A DNA stretch of 49,370 nt from Desulfuromonadaceae bacterium (GTDB taxonomy: Bacteria > Desulfobacterota > Desulfuromonadia > Geobacterales > Pseudopelobacteraceae): assembly GCA_028683855.1 (NCBI GenBank), contig JAQUHA010000027.1, positions 1 to 49,370 on the forward strand, read 5' to 3'. Below the pieces are notes generated by a model that saw only the letters and a program-made list of their open reading frames with translations, was not told where the DNA came from and searched no databases. Of the stretch, positions 27,053 to 37,045 are shown one piece after another (position 1 is the stretch's first letter; each line of letters starts with the position of its first letter). The translations under genes and the position numbers were made by a program.

Positions 27053-28125
27053 ATAAAGTTCACATGCTCCGATGGGTGTGTCAATTCCCACAGATAGAGG
27101 TTTATTTCATCCATGCGGCAGTTCATGCGGCATCCTTCAGTATCAAGTTCTTTACTAACAAAATCCATGGAACGCTTTCGACATTCCCCGTTCCAGATTT
27201 TCTCGAAACTATCTTCGAGTATGCTTCCAAAACGGAAACGCTCGTCGCCAAGATACGCACTGCAACCCCATACAAATCCCTCTGCATCAATATAAGACCA
27301 GAACGGCAGAGCCTGACAATGTTCATAACCACGCTGACTGCGATGCATTTTCTTTATGGTATTCATACGAAATATAACAGTGAAATCGTCACGTTCATAC
27401 TGTTTGAGGCGATTCTGCAACTCCAGATATGGCGAATAATCAATATCTCTGTAGCAGTCGGTTTTACTCATAAGATGCTGCGAATAAGGCTTAACCACCA
27501 GATAACTTAAGCCGGCATCCCGAACCAGAACTGCCAGTTTTTCGACTTCATCAGCGTTTTCAGGAAGCAGAATTATCTGCGCCCCGATTACACAGCCACC
27601 CACACTTTTTTTTGACAGGTCAGCAGCGGCAGCCAGATTTTCCAGCGCACGGTTAAAATCATCTGCCTTTGTACGATGAACCGCAGAGTATGTTTCAGGT
27701 GTACCAGCATTGATGCTTGCCTTAATCCATGAGGTATGCGGAATTATCTTCCCGGCTCGTTCAGGAGTAAGGAGAACCGCATTGGTTGTTAAAGCGACAT
27801 CTATTCCACAGGCTTTTGTGTGAAGAACCATCTCGTCCAGATCGCGGTGCAGCAGCGGTTCACCCTCTCCACCGTACATTATGCTCTTAACACCAAGTCT
27901 CCCCAATTCGGAAAGACGCTCTTTAAGGATTCGGGTCGGCAGGAAATGCGGCTGGTATTCCCGGTAATCAAGCGCGCAGAAGGTACAGCGATGGTTGCAG
28001 GCTCCGGTCGGAGAAATCTCCATGTAAACGGGATAAATCTGCTCCCCGTTCAACCAGCTCGCCACCCTCTTCGGATGGAACATAAGCTTGTGACTGTCTA
28101 TTCTGTTTTTATCGTTGTTTTTCAT
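27049..28125 (-). CDS. Radical SAM protein with SPASM-like C-terminus, first gene of the E1/GT2 operon
   Basis: 358 residues from ATG 28125, close behind a GGCGG; a TTG at 28155 is the alternative. Cluster ligands are C43, C47 and C50 (GACNHRCTFC); GGEGEPLLHRDL is the SAM-binding motif. C-terminal cysteines in WGCSAYL, NGECRKRS and EGCRMNCRMDE suggest auxiliary cluster binding. N-terminal DSHKLMFHPKRVASW and C-terminal VNFI are shared with 23156-24259, so the two are paralogues. Its stop is coupled to E1 alpha. Confidence 0.88.
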   Translation of the reverse strand: MKNNDKNRIDSHKLMFHPKRVASWLNGEQIYPVYMEISPTGACNHRCTFCALDYREYQPHFLPTRILKERLSELGRLGVKSIMYGGEGEPLLHRDLDEMVLHTKACGIDVALTTNAVLLTPERAGKIIPHTSWIKASINAGTPETYSAVHRTKADDFNRALENLAAAADLSKKSVGGCVIGAQIILLPENADEVEKLAVLVRDAGLSYLVVKPYSQHLMSKTDCYRDIDYSPYLELQNRLKQYERDDFTVIFRMNTIKKMHRSQRGYEHCQALPFWSYIDAEGFVWGCSAYLGDERFRFGSILEDSFEKIWNGECRKRSMDFVSKELDTEGCRMNCRMDEINLYLWELTHPSEHVNFI

Positions 28126-28219
28126 ATACCGCCATTCAGTGAGATTTAAAAACAATTATATCCAGTCAGTTGTTCTTACAGATTAAATATTCAGAATATC
28201 TTGCCACAGCCAGATGTTT

Positions 28220-30487
28220 CTAATAGCGCATCTCAAATGAACCGGCTCCCTCTATTGCTCTGTTGACCGTCGCAAGTTCCTGGGAAACCATCTGCCTGCC
28301 TACATTGTTGGAAGATTCCTGTAGAACTTCTCTAGCGGCAAGTAAATTGCCCGTCTGGTGAAGTACTTTACCATACAGATACTCTTCGTAGGAACCACTC
28401 CCTGCATTTTCTGCTACCTGTCTGAATGATTCAGCTATTTTTTCAGGGAATAACACGTAATTTGGATTTTGGGACATGGCTGAAGAATACAACTCTACCG
28501 ATTCACGTTGCTGACCATTACCACTCAACGCAGCTGCCAGCAAAACCTTCCCTGACCAGTAATCCGGAACTATGTCATGGAGTTTTCTGAAACAATCTAC
28601 TGCAACTGAATAGTTATGCTGATCCATATTCGCCAATCCGAGAAAATACTGCACATCAGCTTCATCAAAATATCTTCGAAGCCTTTCGATGTATGTCAGC
28701 TCGCCAGTAAGCACAAAAAGAGCCGCGAGCACATTCGGGCTGCCGGGAGCTTCAGCCAATGCCTCTTTAAATCGCTGTACCGCCTTGACGGGTAGTTGAC
28801 GTTTAAATTCTATTCGACCTAACTGATACAATACTTCTGATTTATCGTTTAATTCGACAGTCAAAACTTTCAGCAATGACTCCGCTTCAGGCAGCTTATC
28901 AGCCTCTATCAGTAATACAGCACAGTCGTAACGTGAAACAGCATCATTTCCCCGCAGCCTGGAAAATTCACGCAATGCGTCTGCCGCCAAACCATCCTTG
29001 GCAACCGGTATATACGCTGACTGCATGAAATCGTAATCATGCGCCAACGCCCTTGACTGCGCCTGCGCTTTGGCAGCGCCAGCCGTTTTATCTTCACTCT
29101 GCAACGCCCAGGCATTTGCCTGAAACTCCGCTGAAATTGCATCATTCTCAATGCTGGCAGTATGTTCCAGAATAAGCTCTGTTTTCCATGACAGCGCCAC
29201 AACACATACAATAAGTGCCGCAACTGCTGCAATAGTTCTCATACGACTCATCCATAAAAACGAAAGTCCGGCTACTGCAAAAACTATCAGGCAGGGGAGC
29301 AGTGAAAGACGCTGTCTGTCGCTGACATACGTGACAAGCATAAGAAGCGTCTGGCTGATGACAGCTACACCCGGTATGAAAAAATCAAGCCATCTCCTGC
29401 CAACCGCGCAGAACCCGAGCAAGGCAAAGGAGGAGATAAAAGCAAACGGCAGATACGGCAGGTATCTTCCGCTAAAAGCTGCATCAACCTTATAGGCTTC
29501 TGCAATATCATGCCATCTGAAGCTGTTGCCAAGATAGTACAGTTTGCTCAGTTCAAAACGTATGAATTTCAACGGATTATCAGTAATGTAGTTTATTGCC
29601 AGCGAAGACCAGAATTTATTCACTTCAGAGGCAGACAGATTTTTGCCGGTACTCTTCCGGGCAACGACTCTATATATGGCGTGCTGGTAATCGCTCTCAT
29701 CAGGGTAATTCATCAGAAGCCCGGAGAAAATCGGTGGATATGTTGCAATTACTCCATCTGATAACGGATTGTTTGCATCATACAGCACCGTTCCCGGATT
29801 CATGAGTCGTGGCGGAAAGGTACCTTCACCCATCGCAACGATAAGAAAGAATCCAGACAGCACCGGTATAATAAAGAGAATAGATGAGCGTTTATAAGAG
29901 TTTCCTTCGGCGCGGAGATAATAATAGATGGGAACAGATAGAGCGAGAAGTAGAAAACTTGGTCGCGTAAGTAGACAGAGAGAAAGGGTCATACCGGCAA
30001 AAAAGGCATTAAGGGCTCCACGCAGCTCCACCACAAACATGAAAAGTACCAGCAGAAAAACCAGAACAACTTCTGGTTCAAAGATATGGCAGTAAACCAT
30101 AAGACTGCGACTTAACAAAAAGGCAACACACCCTGCCAAAGAGAGAGTTATATTGAAACGACGACGAAGCAGAAAAAACAGCAAACCCGAAGTAATTGCA
30201 ACCAGTATACTTTGAAGGAGCAGAACAGCATCGACCGGTGATGAGAGAAATTTACAGGCAATAACAAATATGAACAGGTAGAAGGGACTGAAGTCCAGCG
30301 CTCTTTCTGATGTGAGATTTCCTTCAAGAAATTTAAGAGCCGCTGTCGAGTATTTTGTAAACTGAAGAAAGTCCGGAAGTGAAGATACATTTGCGAAGTA
30401 ATAGCTGAATGTCCCGATAGCCAGAATAGCGGCTATAAAAAAGTCCCGACCGGGAAACAGCAATTTCTCGAAACGCACTCTATTCAT
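28220..30487 (-). CDS. GT-C-like membrane glycosyltransferase with C-terminal TPR region
   Basis: A 755-residue protein. The N-terminal 430 or so residues are multispanning with a PMT/ArnT-like layout (SLCLLTRPSFLLLAL, ALDFSPFYLFIF); the C-terminal third is soluble and TPR-like (VLYQLGRIEFKRQLPVKAVQRF, QYFLGLANMDQHNYSVAVDCF). It does not carry the TMTC HP-ESV-W signature, so it is a separate family with a convergent design. AGGAG lies 12 nt before the ATG. Donor and acceptor are unknown; polyprenyl-linked donor use is inferred from the fold. Confidence 0.78.
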   Translation of the reverse strand: MNRVRFEKLLFPGRDFFIAAILAIGTFSYYFANVSSLPDFLQFTKYSTAALKFLEGNLTSERALDFSPFYLFIFVIACKFLSSPVDAVLLLQSILVAITSGLLFFLLRRRFNITLSLAGCVAFLLSRSLMVYCHIFEPEVVLVFLLVLFMFVVELRGALNAFFAGMTLSLCLLTRPSFLLLALSVPIYYYLRAEGNSYKRSSILFIIPVLSGFFLIVAMGEGTFPPRLMNPGTVLYDANNPLSDGVIATYPPIFSGLLMNYPDESDYQHAIYRVVARKSTGKNLSASEVNKFWSSLAINYITDNPLKFIRFELSKLYYLGNSFRWHDIAEAYKVDAAFSGRYLPYLPFAFISSFALLGFCAVGRRWLDFFIPGVAVISQTLLMLVTYVSDRQRLSLLPCLIVFAVAGLSFLWMSRMRTIAAVAALIVCVVALSWKTELILEHTASIENDAISAEFQANAWALQSEDKTAGAAKAQAQSRALAHDYDFMQSAYIPVAKDGLAADALREFSRLRGNDAVSRYDCAVLLIEADKLPEAESLLKVLTVELNDKSEVLYQLGRIEFKRQLPVKAVQRFKEALAEAPGSPNVLAALFVLTGELTYIERLRRYFDEADVQYFLGLANMDQHNYSVAVDCFRKLHDIVPDYWSGKVLLAAALSGNGQQRESVELYSSAMSQNPNYVLFPEKIAESFRQVAENAGSGSYEEYLYGKVLHQTGNLLAAREVLQESSNNVGRQMVSQELATVNRAIEGAGSFEMRY

Positions 30488-30573
30488 GCAGATAAAAATC
30501 TCCTGTCATCATATATAACAGGAAGTTAACCTCATACAAACTGTTTTATCTCTTTTGTACTGCCTGTATGTAA

Positions 30574-32418
30574 TCAATACAGATACTCTTCACTCACGTT
30601 TAAAGGGGTACGGTTGTTCTTAATGTCAATCTTTGCGACTCTATACCAGTTAAGCAGTTTCGCGTGATTTCGCTCAGGCACAAGCCGTTCCCACCCCATA
30701 GACTTTCTAAGTAGCAGTCCATCGCACATCTCTTTAAAATTCTGCGCTTGATCTGGTCCCTCTTTAGCCAGAAAAAGGCTGATTTTATCATAGTGACGCT
30801 GGGCAGTGACCGGGTCACCCTCTTCAAGAAAAAAACTGACCATATCGACCGCAGAACCAACAATTTCGTAGTCGATCTCGTAATTTCGAACCTTAAAAAG
30901 AACCTGTGGATTATTTGCAACTATGTTTCGGAACACCTGTTCGCCATGCTTTGCAGCAGAAGAGAGAAAAGCGGTTGTTACGACGGCAGAAATAACAATA
31001 GAAACCAGGCAAAAGGTAAAACGCCTCTGTTCTTCAAATCGTCTAAATATCAACCAGATCGCAGTTACAACGATTGAGAACAGAGGAAATAACCACCAGA
31101 TATCAGTATGTTTAGGGATAAAAAGCAATTCAAGTACTGGCTGAACCAGCATGGGATAACACTCTTCAATAACTGCAAACATACCTGCCAGATGTATCGG
31201 ATACAAAAATCCGGTAACACCATCAGGAAAATACCACCTAATCCCGTATGCGGCATAAACCAGATTCGCCCATATTACTGAAACAATAAAAACCGGTAAA
31301 AACCAGAAATATCGTTTTCTGCATATTTCGATAAAACGTGCAAGAAAGAGAACCAGGCACGGAAAGGCAACCAGAAATCGGCGCTGACCGAATGAAAATC
31401 CTAAATCACCAGACCAGAATACTGTAGATCCAAAGAGTAGAGTTTCAATTAACAGAATGATAAAGAGAACATGATACAGTGTTGGATTTTTGGCAATTTT
31501 CAGAAAATAGCCAAAAACAGAAAAAATCAGGATCGACCAGAATATAAACAGACCGTTGCGCGGTCCAAACAGCATAAGATATGATTTCATAAAAATGGTG
31601 TGATCGAACTGCACAAGATAGGTGCTGCCGGATGAGCCAAAGATAATCTGTCGTATCATCACTGAAGGCGCTATGAATAGAAGCCCTCCGAACAGAGCCA
31701 TAAATGTGATCTTAAGCACCTGCCTCCAATCTTCACCGGCTTGCAGCTCCCGAACAATCGCAAAGACAATCAGAAGTCCCCATACAATAAACTCAGAACG
31801 GACAAACGTTCCAAGCCCCAACACTGCTCCCATCAAAAGCCAAGAGGTTGACTTTTTCATATCTGCAAAATGATATATGTACAGCAGAAGCGAAGATAAA
31901 AAGGCAACAGGAAGGTTTGTCTGACAGGTAAAAACAGCTGCATAAACTAATAATGGTCCACCAAAGACAGACAGCAGCAGTGCTGTTACGGTGGCTGTTT
32001 TTGTGTGGTAACAACGCGCCACCCGATAAATAAAAAAACATGACCCGGCAGCAAACAGGTAGGCTATACAGCCAAGCCACAACCCTTCATAGAAAGGGAC
32101 TTCATAAAACCGTTCAGGAAGCCCGGATACCAACTGGGCGGTTTTCTGTGATGCGATAGCAAGCAGTGTCGCTGGAACAATGAATATAACACCGCCGATA
32201 TTCTGATGGATCGGGGTATGGTTAGTCGGTGTAATCTGATTAGGTCTGACATCACTGAGGACTTGAGGGAGAATATTCAGACTTCCAGTGGTTACTATAC
32301 TGTGCGAAACATTAAGATAAACTGCACTGTCCGGTCCTATCGGCGAATTGTTATGGTAAAACAGAAACGGAAACAGCAGAAGTAGCAGAAACCGTCTGTC
32401 CCGAAAAATTTTCTTCAC
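30574..32418 (-). CDS. GT-C-like membrane protein, tandem paralogue
   Basis: About 614 residues from GTG 32418, which has AGGA 6 nt upstream; the ATG at 32445 has no ribosome site, and the GTG start aligns with the GTG start of the neighbour. Many membrane segments. The first external loop has HNNSPIGPDSAVYLNVSHSI with an Asp placed like the catalytic Asp of GT-C enzymes, and GLGTFVRSEFIVWG resembles GT39-type proteins. It ends in a soluble helical domain closing with NNRTP. Homologous along its length to 32479-34305, with a 60-nt gap. Confidence 0.8.
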   Translation of the reverse strand: MKKIFRDRRFLLLLLFPFLFYHNNSPIGPDSAVYLNVSHSIVTTGSLNILPQVLSDVRPNQITPTNHTPIHQNIGGVIFIVPATLLAIASQKTAQLVSGLPERFYEVPFYEGLWLGCIAYLFAAGSCFFIYRVARCYHTKTATVTALLLSVFGGPLLVYAAVFTCQTNLPVAFLSSLLLYIYHFADMKKSTSWLLMGAVLGLGTFVRSEFIVWGLLIVFAIVRELQAGEDWRQVLKITFMALFGGLLFIAPSVMIRQIIFGSSGSTYLVQFDHTIFMKSYLMLFGPRNGLFIFWSILIFSVFGYFLKIAKNPTLYHVLFIILLIETLLFGSTVFWSGDLGFSFGQRRFLVAFPCLVLFLARFIEICRKRYFWFLPVFIVSVIWANLVYAAYGIRWYFPDGVTGFLYPIHLAGMFAVIEECYPMLVQPVLELLFIPKHTDIWWLFPLFSIVVTAIWLIFRRFEEQRRFTFCLVSIVISAVVTTAFLSSAAKHGEQVFRNIVANNPQVLFKVRNYEIDYEIVGSAVDMVSFFLEEGDPVTAQRHYDKISLFLAKEGPDQAQNFKEMCDGLLLRKSMGWERLVPERNHAKLLNWYRVAKIDIKNNRTPLNVSEEYLY

Positions 32419-32478
32419 TCTATATCCTCTTGCTATTCGTCTCATTCACGATGGGATTTTTACAAACCACTTTTGTTA

Positions 32479-34305
32479 TCAATACAGGAACTGGCTCCTG
32501 ATGTCAGATGGCGTTCTATTGTTGTGGAGCTCTATACGAGCCAACCTGTACCACTCCAGAAGAATGTCAGGATCTTGTTCCAGCACAAGGCGCTCCCACC
32601 CCATGGAATTCCGTAGTAATAAAGCTTCATACAGTTGCGTGAAACGTTGTATTTGGTCCGGAGCTTCTTTTAGCAAAAAAGCATATGTCTTATCTTTAAA
32701 GTATTGTGCGTTAGGCCTATCGTGCAGTTCCAGAAAGAAAGCTATTACTTCAATTGAAGAAGCAATTATCTCATAATCTATTTCCTGGTTACGAGTTATA
32801 AACTTCGCTTGTTTGTTCTCTGCTGCTATAACCTGATAAGAGCTTAGTCCGCGCTGTGCAGCACCAGTTAAAAATATTGTTATAACAACCCCGACAATCA
32901 TTATGCAGGCAGTAGAAAACCTTGTAATTTGCTGTCGTTCAAAATTTCTGACGGCATATAACACCCCCAGTGCAAACACGGAAATGATTGGAAACAACCA
33001 CCACACGTCAATATGTTTGGGTTCTAACAAAAGGTCAAAAAGTTCACTGAAGAAAAGAGGGTAGTGTTTAATGAAAGTGCGGAGTATACCCTCAACATTA
33101 TCAGGCATCAAGAAGCCGACCACGTTGTCTGGAAAATGCCACATCAACCCATATGCCGCATAAGCTAAATTTGCCCAGATAACGCACCCCAGACAAATTG
33201 CCATAATGTATTTAACGTATCTTCTATAAATTTCAATAAAGCGAGCAAGGAAAAAAACAAAGCAGGGAAATACTATTAGAAAACGTCTCTGGCCAAAAGA
33301 GTTACCAAACTCTCCAGACCAGAAAACGGTTGAGCCAAACAAGATGGCTTCCAGGAATAGTATTAAAAACAAAACGTGATAAAGTTGCGGATTTCTGGTT
33401 GCTTTGACCAAGTAACCTGGAATCGAAAATATTAATATGGGCCAAAAGATGAACAAACCATTACGACCGCCAAAAAACATTAGATGAATATTTGACAAGA
33501 ATCTAACATCAAATTGAAAAGAATAGGTGTTGCCTAGCTCGCCAAACAAAATATATTTAATCATTAATAACGCAACTATATAACTCAGCCCGCCCAAACC
33601 AATTGCAAAAATCCTTGTTTTACATCCCACAGAAGCGGTGGGTTCTTTCATGACCGCGTAGAGTAAAAATATCCCCCAAATCGCAAACTCAATCCTGACA
33701 AAAACCCCAATTCCCCACACAGCACCAAGCAATAACCATGAAGCATATTTTTTAAGGTCCACAAAATGGTACACATACAGTAGCAATGACGAGAGAAATG
33801 CAGTCGGCAGATTTGTCTGACATGGATAAACAACTCCGTAAACCAGTAGAGGACCACCATAGAGGCATGAAAGTAATGCTACCAGTACTGCTGATGAACT
33901 ATGATAAACACACGCAACCTGGTAAATCATTACGCATGATAGCAACATCAAAAGATAGGTTATACAACCAAGCCATATTCCTTCGTGATAACTAAAGTCG
34001 TATAAACGCTCAGGAAGGCTTGGGATTAGTTGTGCTGCGCTCTGGGTTAAAACAGCACTTAACGTCGCAGGAATAATAAAAATTACTCCTCCGATATTTT
34101 GGTGAATCGGAGTATGTTTGGTTTTAGTAATCTGCCATGGAATTTCTCCGGAAAGGGTTTTAGGAAGGGTATTCAGGCTGCCGTTTGAGACAATACTATG
34201 TGAAACCGCCATGTAAATAGGACTGTCTGGACCATCTAACCTGTTATTGTGATAAAACAGAAATGGCAACAATAGGACGAAGCATAATAGGTAAGGATTT
34301 TTCAC
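32479..34305 (-). CDS. GT-C-like membrane protein, tandem paralogue
   Basis: 608 residues from GTG 34305, one base after the GT9 stop. Shares with the downstream gene LPFLFYHNN, GPDS-x-x-Y, HTPIHQNIGGVIFI, FGSTVFWSG, FGQRRFL and a C-terminal SMGWERLV then NNRTP. Multispanning, with a soluble helical tail of about 140 residues. Likely an integral membrane glycosyltransferase; function unproven. Local base composition is visibly AT-rich compared with its paralogue. Confidence 0.8.
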   Translation of the reverse strand: MKNPYLLCFVLLLPFLFYHNNRLDGPDSPIYMAVSHSIVSNGSLNTLPKTLSGEIPWQITKTKHTPIHQNIGGVIFIIPATLSAVLTQSAAQLIPSLPERLYDFSYHEGIWLGCITYLLMLLSCVMIYQVACVYHSSSAVLVALLSCLYGGPLLVYGVVYPCQTNLPTAFLSSLLLYVYHFVDLKKYASWLLLGAVWGIGVFVRIEFAIWGIFLLYAVMKEPTASVGCKTRIFAIGLGGLSYIVALLMIKYILFGELGNTYSFQFDVRFLSNIHLMFFGGRNGLFIFWPILIFSIPGYLVKATRNPQLYHVLFLILFLEAILFGSTVFWSGEFGNSFGQRRFLIVFPCFVFFLARFIEIYRRYVKYIMAICLGCVIWANLAYAAYGLMWHFPDNVVGFLMPDNVEGILRTFIKHYPLFFSELFDLLLEPKHIDVWWLFPIISVFALGVLYAVRNFERQQITRFSTACIMIVGVVITIFLTGAAQRGLSSYQVIAAENKQAKFITRNQEIDYEIIASSIEVIAFFLELHDRPNAQYFKDKTYAFLLKEAPDQIQRFTQLYEALLLRNSMGWERLVLEQDPDILLEWYRLARIELHNNRTPSDIRSQFLY

Positions 34306-34306
34306 C

Positions 34307-35248
34307 CTATTTTCCCATATCAGTTTTAAAAAATCGCATGACGGCTGAAATTACTGTCAAAGCACCGATGTATTTCATGCAGTGAGTTTCCTGACTACAC
34401 ACCGGTTCAAGGCAGGGGATGCATGGTCGATCCATTTCCGGATAGAGAACTTCGCCTCTTCCATAGAAGTAGGTTTCATTGGGATTTGTAGGACCGTAAA
34501 GCACAACGACTCTTTTCCTCAATGCCAGAGCAATATGCAACCCCAGACTGTCGTTTGTCACCAGCAATCTGCACGAATTTATCCAGTCAATATAGTCATG
34601 AAGGTTGTCCATACCCTGCTGTGATGAATATGATAACTGACTGGAGTCAAGGAGTTGTTTCAACTCCTCCCATTTTTCAATCGGCCATGATTTATTCGGC
34701 CATTTCGAACCGACCGCCCAGTTTAGCCCGACATCATAAAATTCTTCCGTTTTTGGCTGATATCCGAGGATATACTCCTGACCGCTCCATTCGGCGCCAA
34801 CCACATGAAGCAGTGACTCCTGCCAGCTCCCTTTATACGTCCTCTTCAAGTCTCCATCCCGGCAGAGAGAAACTATTTTTTCACAGCCGTCATAAGCTTC
34901 GGCCACTCCGTTCTGTTCATCAAAACGGAATCCGTAGCGCCGCCAGGCGTTTATCGAATCTGCAAACGCACAGATACCCGGCACTTTTTCCAGATTGATG
35001 ACTGTATCGAACCGCTCATGCTGAAGCTGTAAAACCGATGTAAGATTATATGCAAGAATCCGATTTATATACGGATTCCCCTCCAGAAGCGGATAGGCGT
35101 GTTCATCTACCAGCCAGGTGACATGGTCATTCTCGAATGGATAGAGAATAACCGTAGTCCGAAGAACATCTCCCAGACTTGTGACAGAACTGATCCCTGA
35201 ATCAATGGTTTCAGAATAGCCAAGCTTGATAATTAGAATTTTGGACAT
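34307..35248 (-). CDS. Family 9 glycosyltransferase (heptosyltransferase-like)
   Basis: A 313-residue protein with the N-terminal KILIIKLGYSETID, SLGDVLRTTVILYPFEND typical of ADP-heptose:LPS heptosyltransferases, and the donor-site TNDSLGLHIALALRKRVVVLYGPTNP. C-terminal CIPCLEPVCSQETHCM is a Cys-rich stretch found in many GT9 members. AAGG is 6 nt before the ATG. It is cytoplasmic or membrane-peripheral and transfers a heptose or related sugar to LPS core or a surface glycan (inferred). Confidence 0.9.
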   Translation of the reverse strand: MSKILIIKLGYSETIDSGISSVTSLGDVLRTTVILYPFENDHVTWLVDEHAYPLLEGNPYINRILAYNLTSVLQLQHERFDTVINLEKVPGICAFADSINAWRRYGFRFDEQNGVAEAYDGCEKIVSLCRDGDLKRTYKGSWQESLLHVVGAEWSGQEYILGYQPKTEEFYDVGLNWAVGSKWPNKSWPIEKWEELKQLLDSSQLSYSSQQGMDNLHDYIDWINSCRLLVTNDSLGLHIALALRKRVVVLYGPTNPNETYFYGRGEVLYPEMDRPCIPCLEPVCSQETHCMKYIGALTVISAVMRFFKTDMGK

Positions 35249-35268
35249 TTCGTACCTTACCTGATTTT

Positions 35269-36990
35269 TTATTCCGGTTTTACTCTTAATATCAACTTTT
35301 CTTCGTCTATTTCAACAGGTTCAAAAGTAAAACCATATAAATGATTGTCCTTTTGATTCTCAATTATCTTCTCAACCATAAGACGAAATGGATCTGAAAC
35401 CCAACTCTCTTTCGGTGTATAATTCAGATAATAGCAAGGATGATAAAATTCCATGGCGATCCAGATAAGATCCGTGTTTGCAAGAATCCGCCTTCTCTCC
35501 TGCTCGGGTGCCACATTAAAATATTGCAGTGCTGTAAGCTTTGAGTAACGCTCTGGCTGCATCACCATTATTGGGTAGAGAAAATCGTCCTCCGTCATCA
35601 GACGCGTTGATTCAGGAACATTCTCATTATTAATTACGTTAGAAGCATCCACCACAAACTTAAGTATCGGTTTCTGAGCATTTACGTACTTAGTAAGAAG
35701 GGAATAGTCGTAAACAGCAATCAAAGAGAGTGCGGGAAAAGTAGCTAGAACGCCTGTTATAACATTGCGCTTCCAGTCAACATTCTTAATACATCTGACA
35801 ACTGAACCAATCCCGATTGTAATAGCCAAAGCATAGAAAAGAGCAAAATATCGCTCAAAGTTCAGGGTTCCGCCAAGGGCAACAACATTGAAAATAAGCA
35901 GCAGCATAACGGAAAAAACATTCAGATACTGCTTATAGCCGTAACGAATACAGCCAGCGACCCCAAAAACAGCAAAAACGGAGAGGAATAGTACATAATC
36001 ATAATGTTGCGAAAAACCTGATTGCAATTCATGCCATAAATAACCGAGTTTTTCATTGGTATTGGAATTAAATTTATAACTGTTGTACGATGCAATATAA
36101 CCCGCTGCTGCCCCTGAATTTAGACGGTCAATACTGCCCTGCACTCTTAAAATTATGGCTACCCACAAAGTAATCGAAATAACCCCGATGCCGGAAAATA
36201 TTGCCAACTCCTTCCATCTTTTTTGCAAAACAATCCCGCCCCAAATTGAAGCTAAAGTTGCAATAGCCTGAATATGGAAGTGAATTGAAGAGAGTAACAA
36301 TAATCTGCCGAGTGCTTTTTGCTTTGGCTGATAGAAGTAATATCTGATACCGGTAAAAATAATCGGAATCAGAAATATTGAAAATGAAACATGAAGAAAC
36401 TCCAGCAAAAAAACACCGCATATTGCAGGGAGGGCAATAACAGCTGCTACTTTACCACCAAAATCGGTTGCTATTTTCAGAAGACTCCAGACACATAATC
36501 CCATTATCAAAGAAATCCCCGCAGAGAAAGCGTACCCACCAAGAAACGCATTCAGTTCATAGAGAAGTCCCATAACTATTATCTGACCCGGCTTTGTGTA
36601 GGAAGCTCCAATACTGCCGATCATATTTGGATGGAAAAGGATTTCCCAATATGCAATCTGACAGAGGTTGTCGCCTTGAAGGCCTAAAACGTGTGTCAGC
36701 TTTCCGTAAAATATGTAGAAATACCCAAAACCAGCCACATAGAGCAGGAGACTGTACAATCTTTCGGAGAGTCTCTTGTTAAGCAGAATAAAACCAGCCA
36801 CGAAAAAATAAAGAAAATGGAAGGAAGAAACAAAGCTCAGTGAATTTTTAAAATTGGCTGTAAAGTAATCAACTGAATAGCATGATGCAAGAAAAGGAAT
36901 CAGAAGTAAGTTAACAATAGACAGGAATAGCATCTCTCTATTGTTAATACACCGACTGGTAAAAGTTGTTAACCATATTTTTTTGCCCAA
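35269..36990 (-). CDS. Multispanning membrane protein, GT-C-like
   Basis: About 573 residues, starting at TTG 36990 with GGAG 7 nt upstream; another TTG at 36996 is too close to that site, and ATG-initiated translation from the internal MLFLSIVN cannot be excluded. Numerous hydrophobic segments, a first loop with LQGDNLCQIAYWEIL, and a soluble C-terminal domain (about the last 130 residues). No signature precise enough to name the family. Position in a run of GT-C and GT9 genes suggests a sugar transferase or a glycan export or assembly function. Confidence 0.65.
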   Translation of the reverse strand: MGKKIWLTTFTSRCINNREMLFLSIVNLLLIPFLASCYSVDYFTANFKNSLSFVSSFHFLYFFVAGFILLNKRLSERLYSLLLYVAGFGYFYIFYGKLTHVLGLQGDNLCQIAYWEILFHPNMIGSIGASYTKPGQIIVMGLLYELNAFLGGYAFSAGISLIMGLCVWSLLKIATDFGGKVAAVIALPAICGVFLLEFLHVSFSIFLIPIIFTGIRYYFYQPKQKALGRLLLLSSIHFHIQAIATLASIWGGIVLQKRWKELAIFSGIGVISITLWVAIILRVQGSIDRLNSGAAAGYIASYNSYKFNSNTNEKLGYLWHELQSGFSQHYDYVLFLSVFAVFGVAGCIRYGYKQYLNVFSVMLLLIFNVVALGGTLNFERYFALFYALAITIGIGSVVRCIKNVDWKRNVITGVLATFPALSLIAVYDYSLLTKYVNAQKPILKFVVDASNVINNENVPESTRLMTEDDFLYPIMVMQPERYSKLTALQYFNVAPEQERRRILANTDLIWIAMEFYHPCYYLNYTPKESWVSDPFRLMVEKIIENQKDNHLYGFTFEPVEIDEEKLILRVKPE

Positions 36991-37045
36991 TCCCAAACTC
37001 CTCTGAAAAATCTACTGCCTGGACCATAATTCCGGAGCCATGTTT

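Noticed and set aside
30566-30584. CTGTAT/ATACAG inverted repeat at the end of the 30574 gene as terminator
   Set aside because: Only six pairs, the stop codon is inside it, and no T-run follows.
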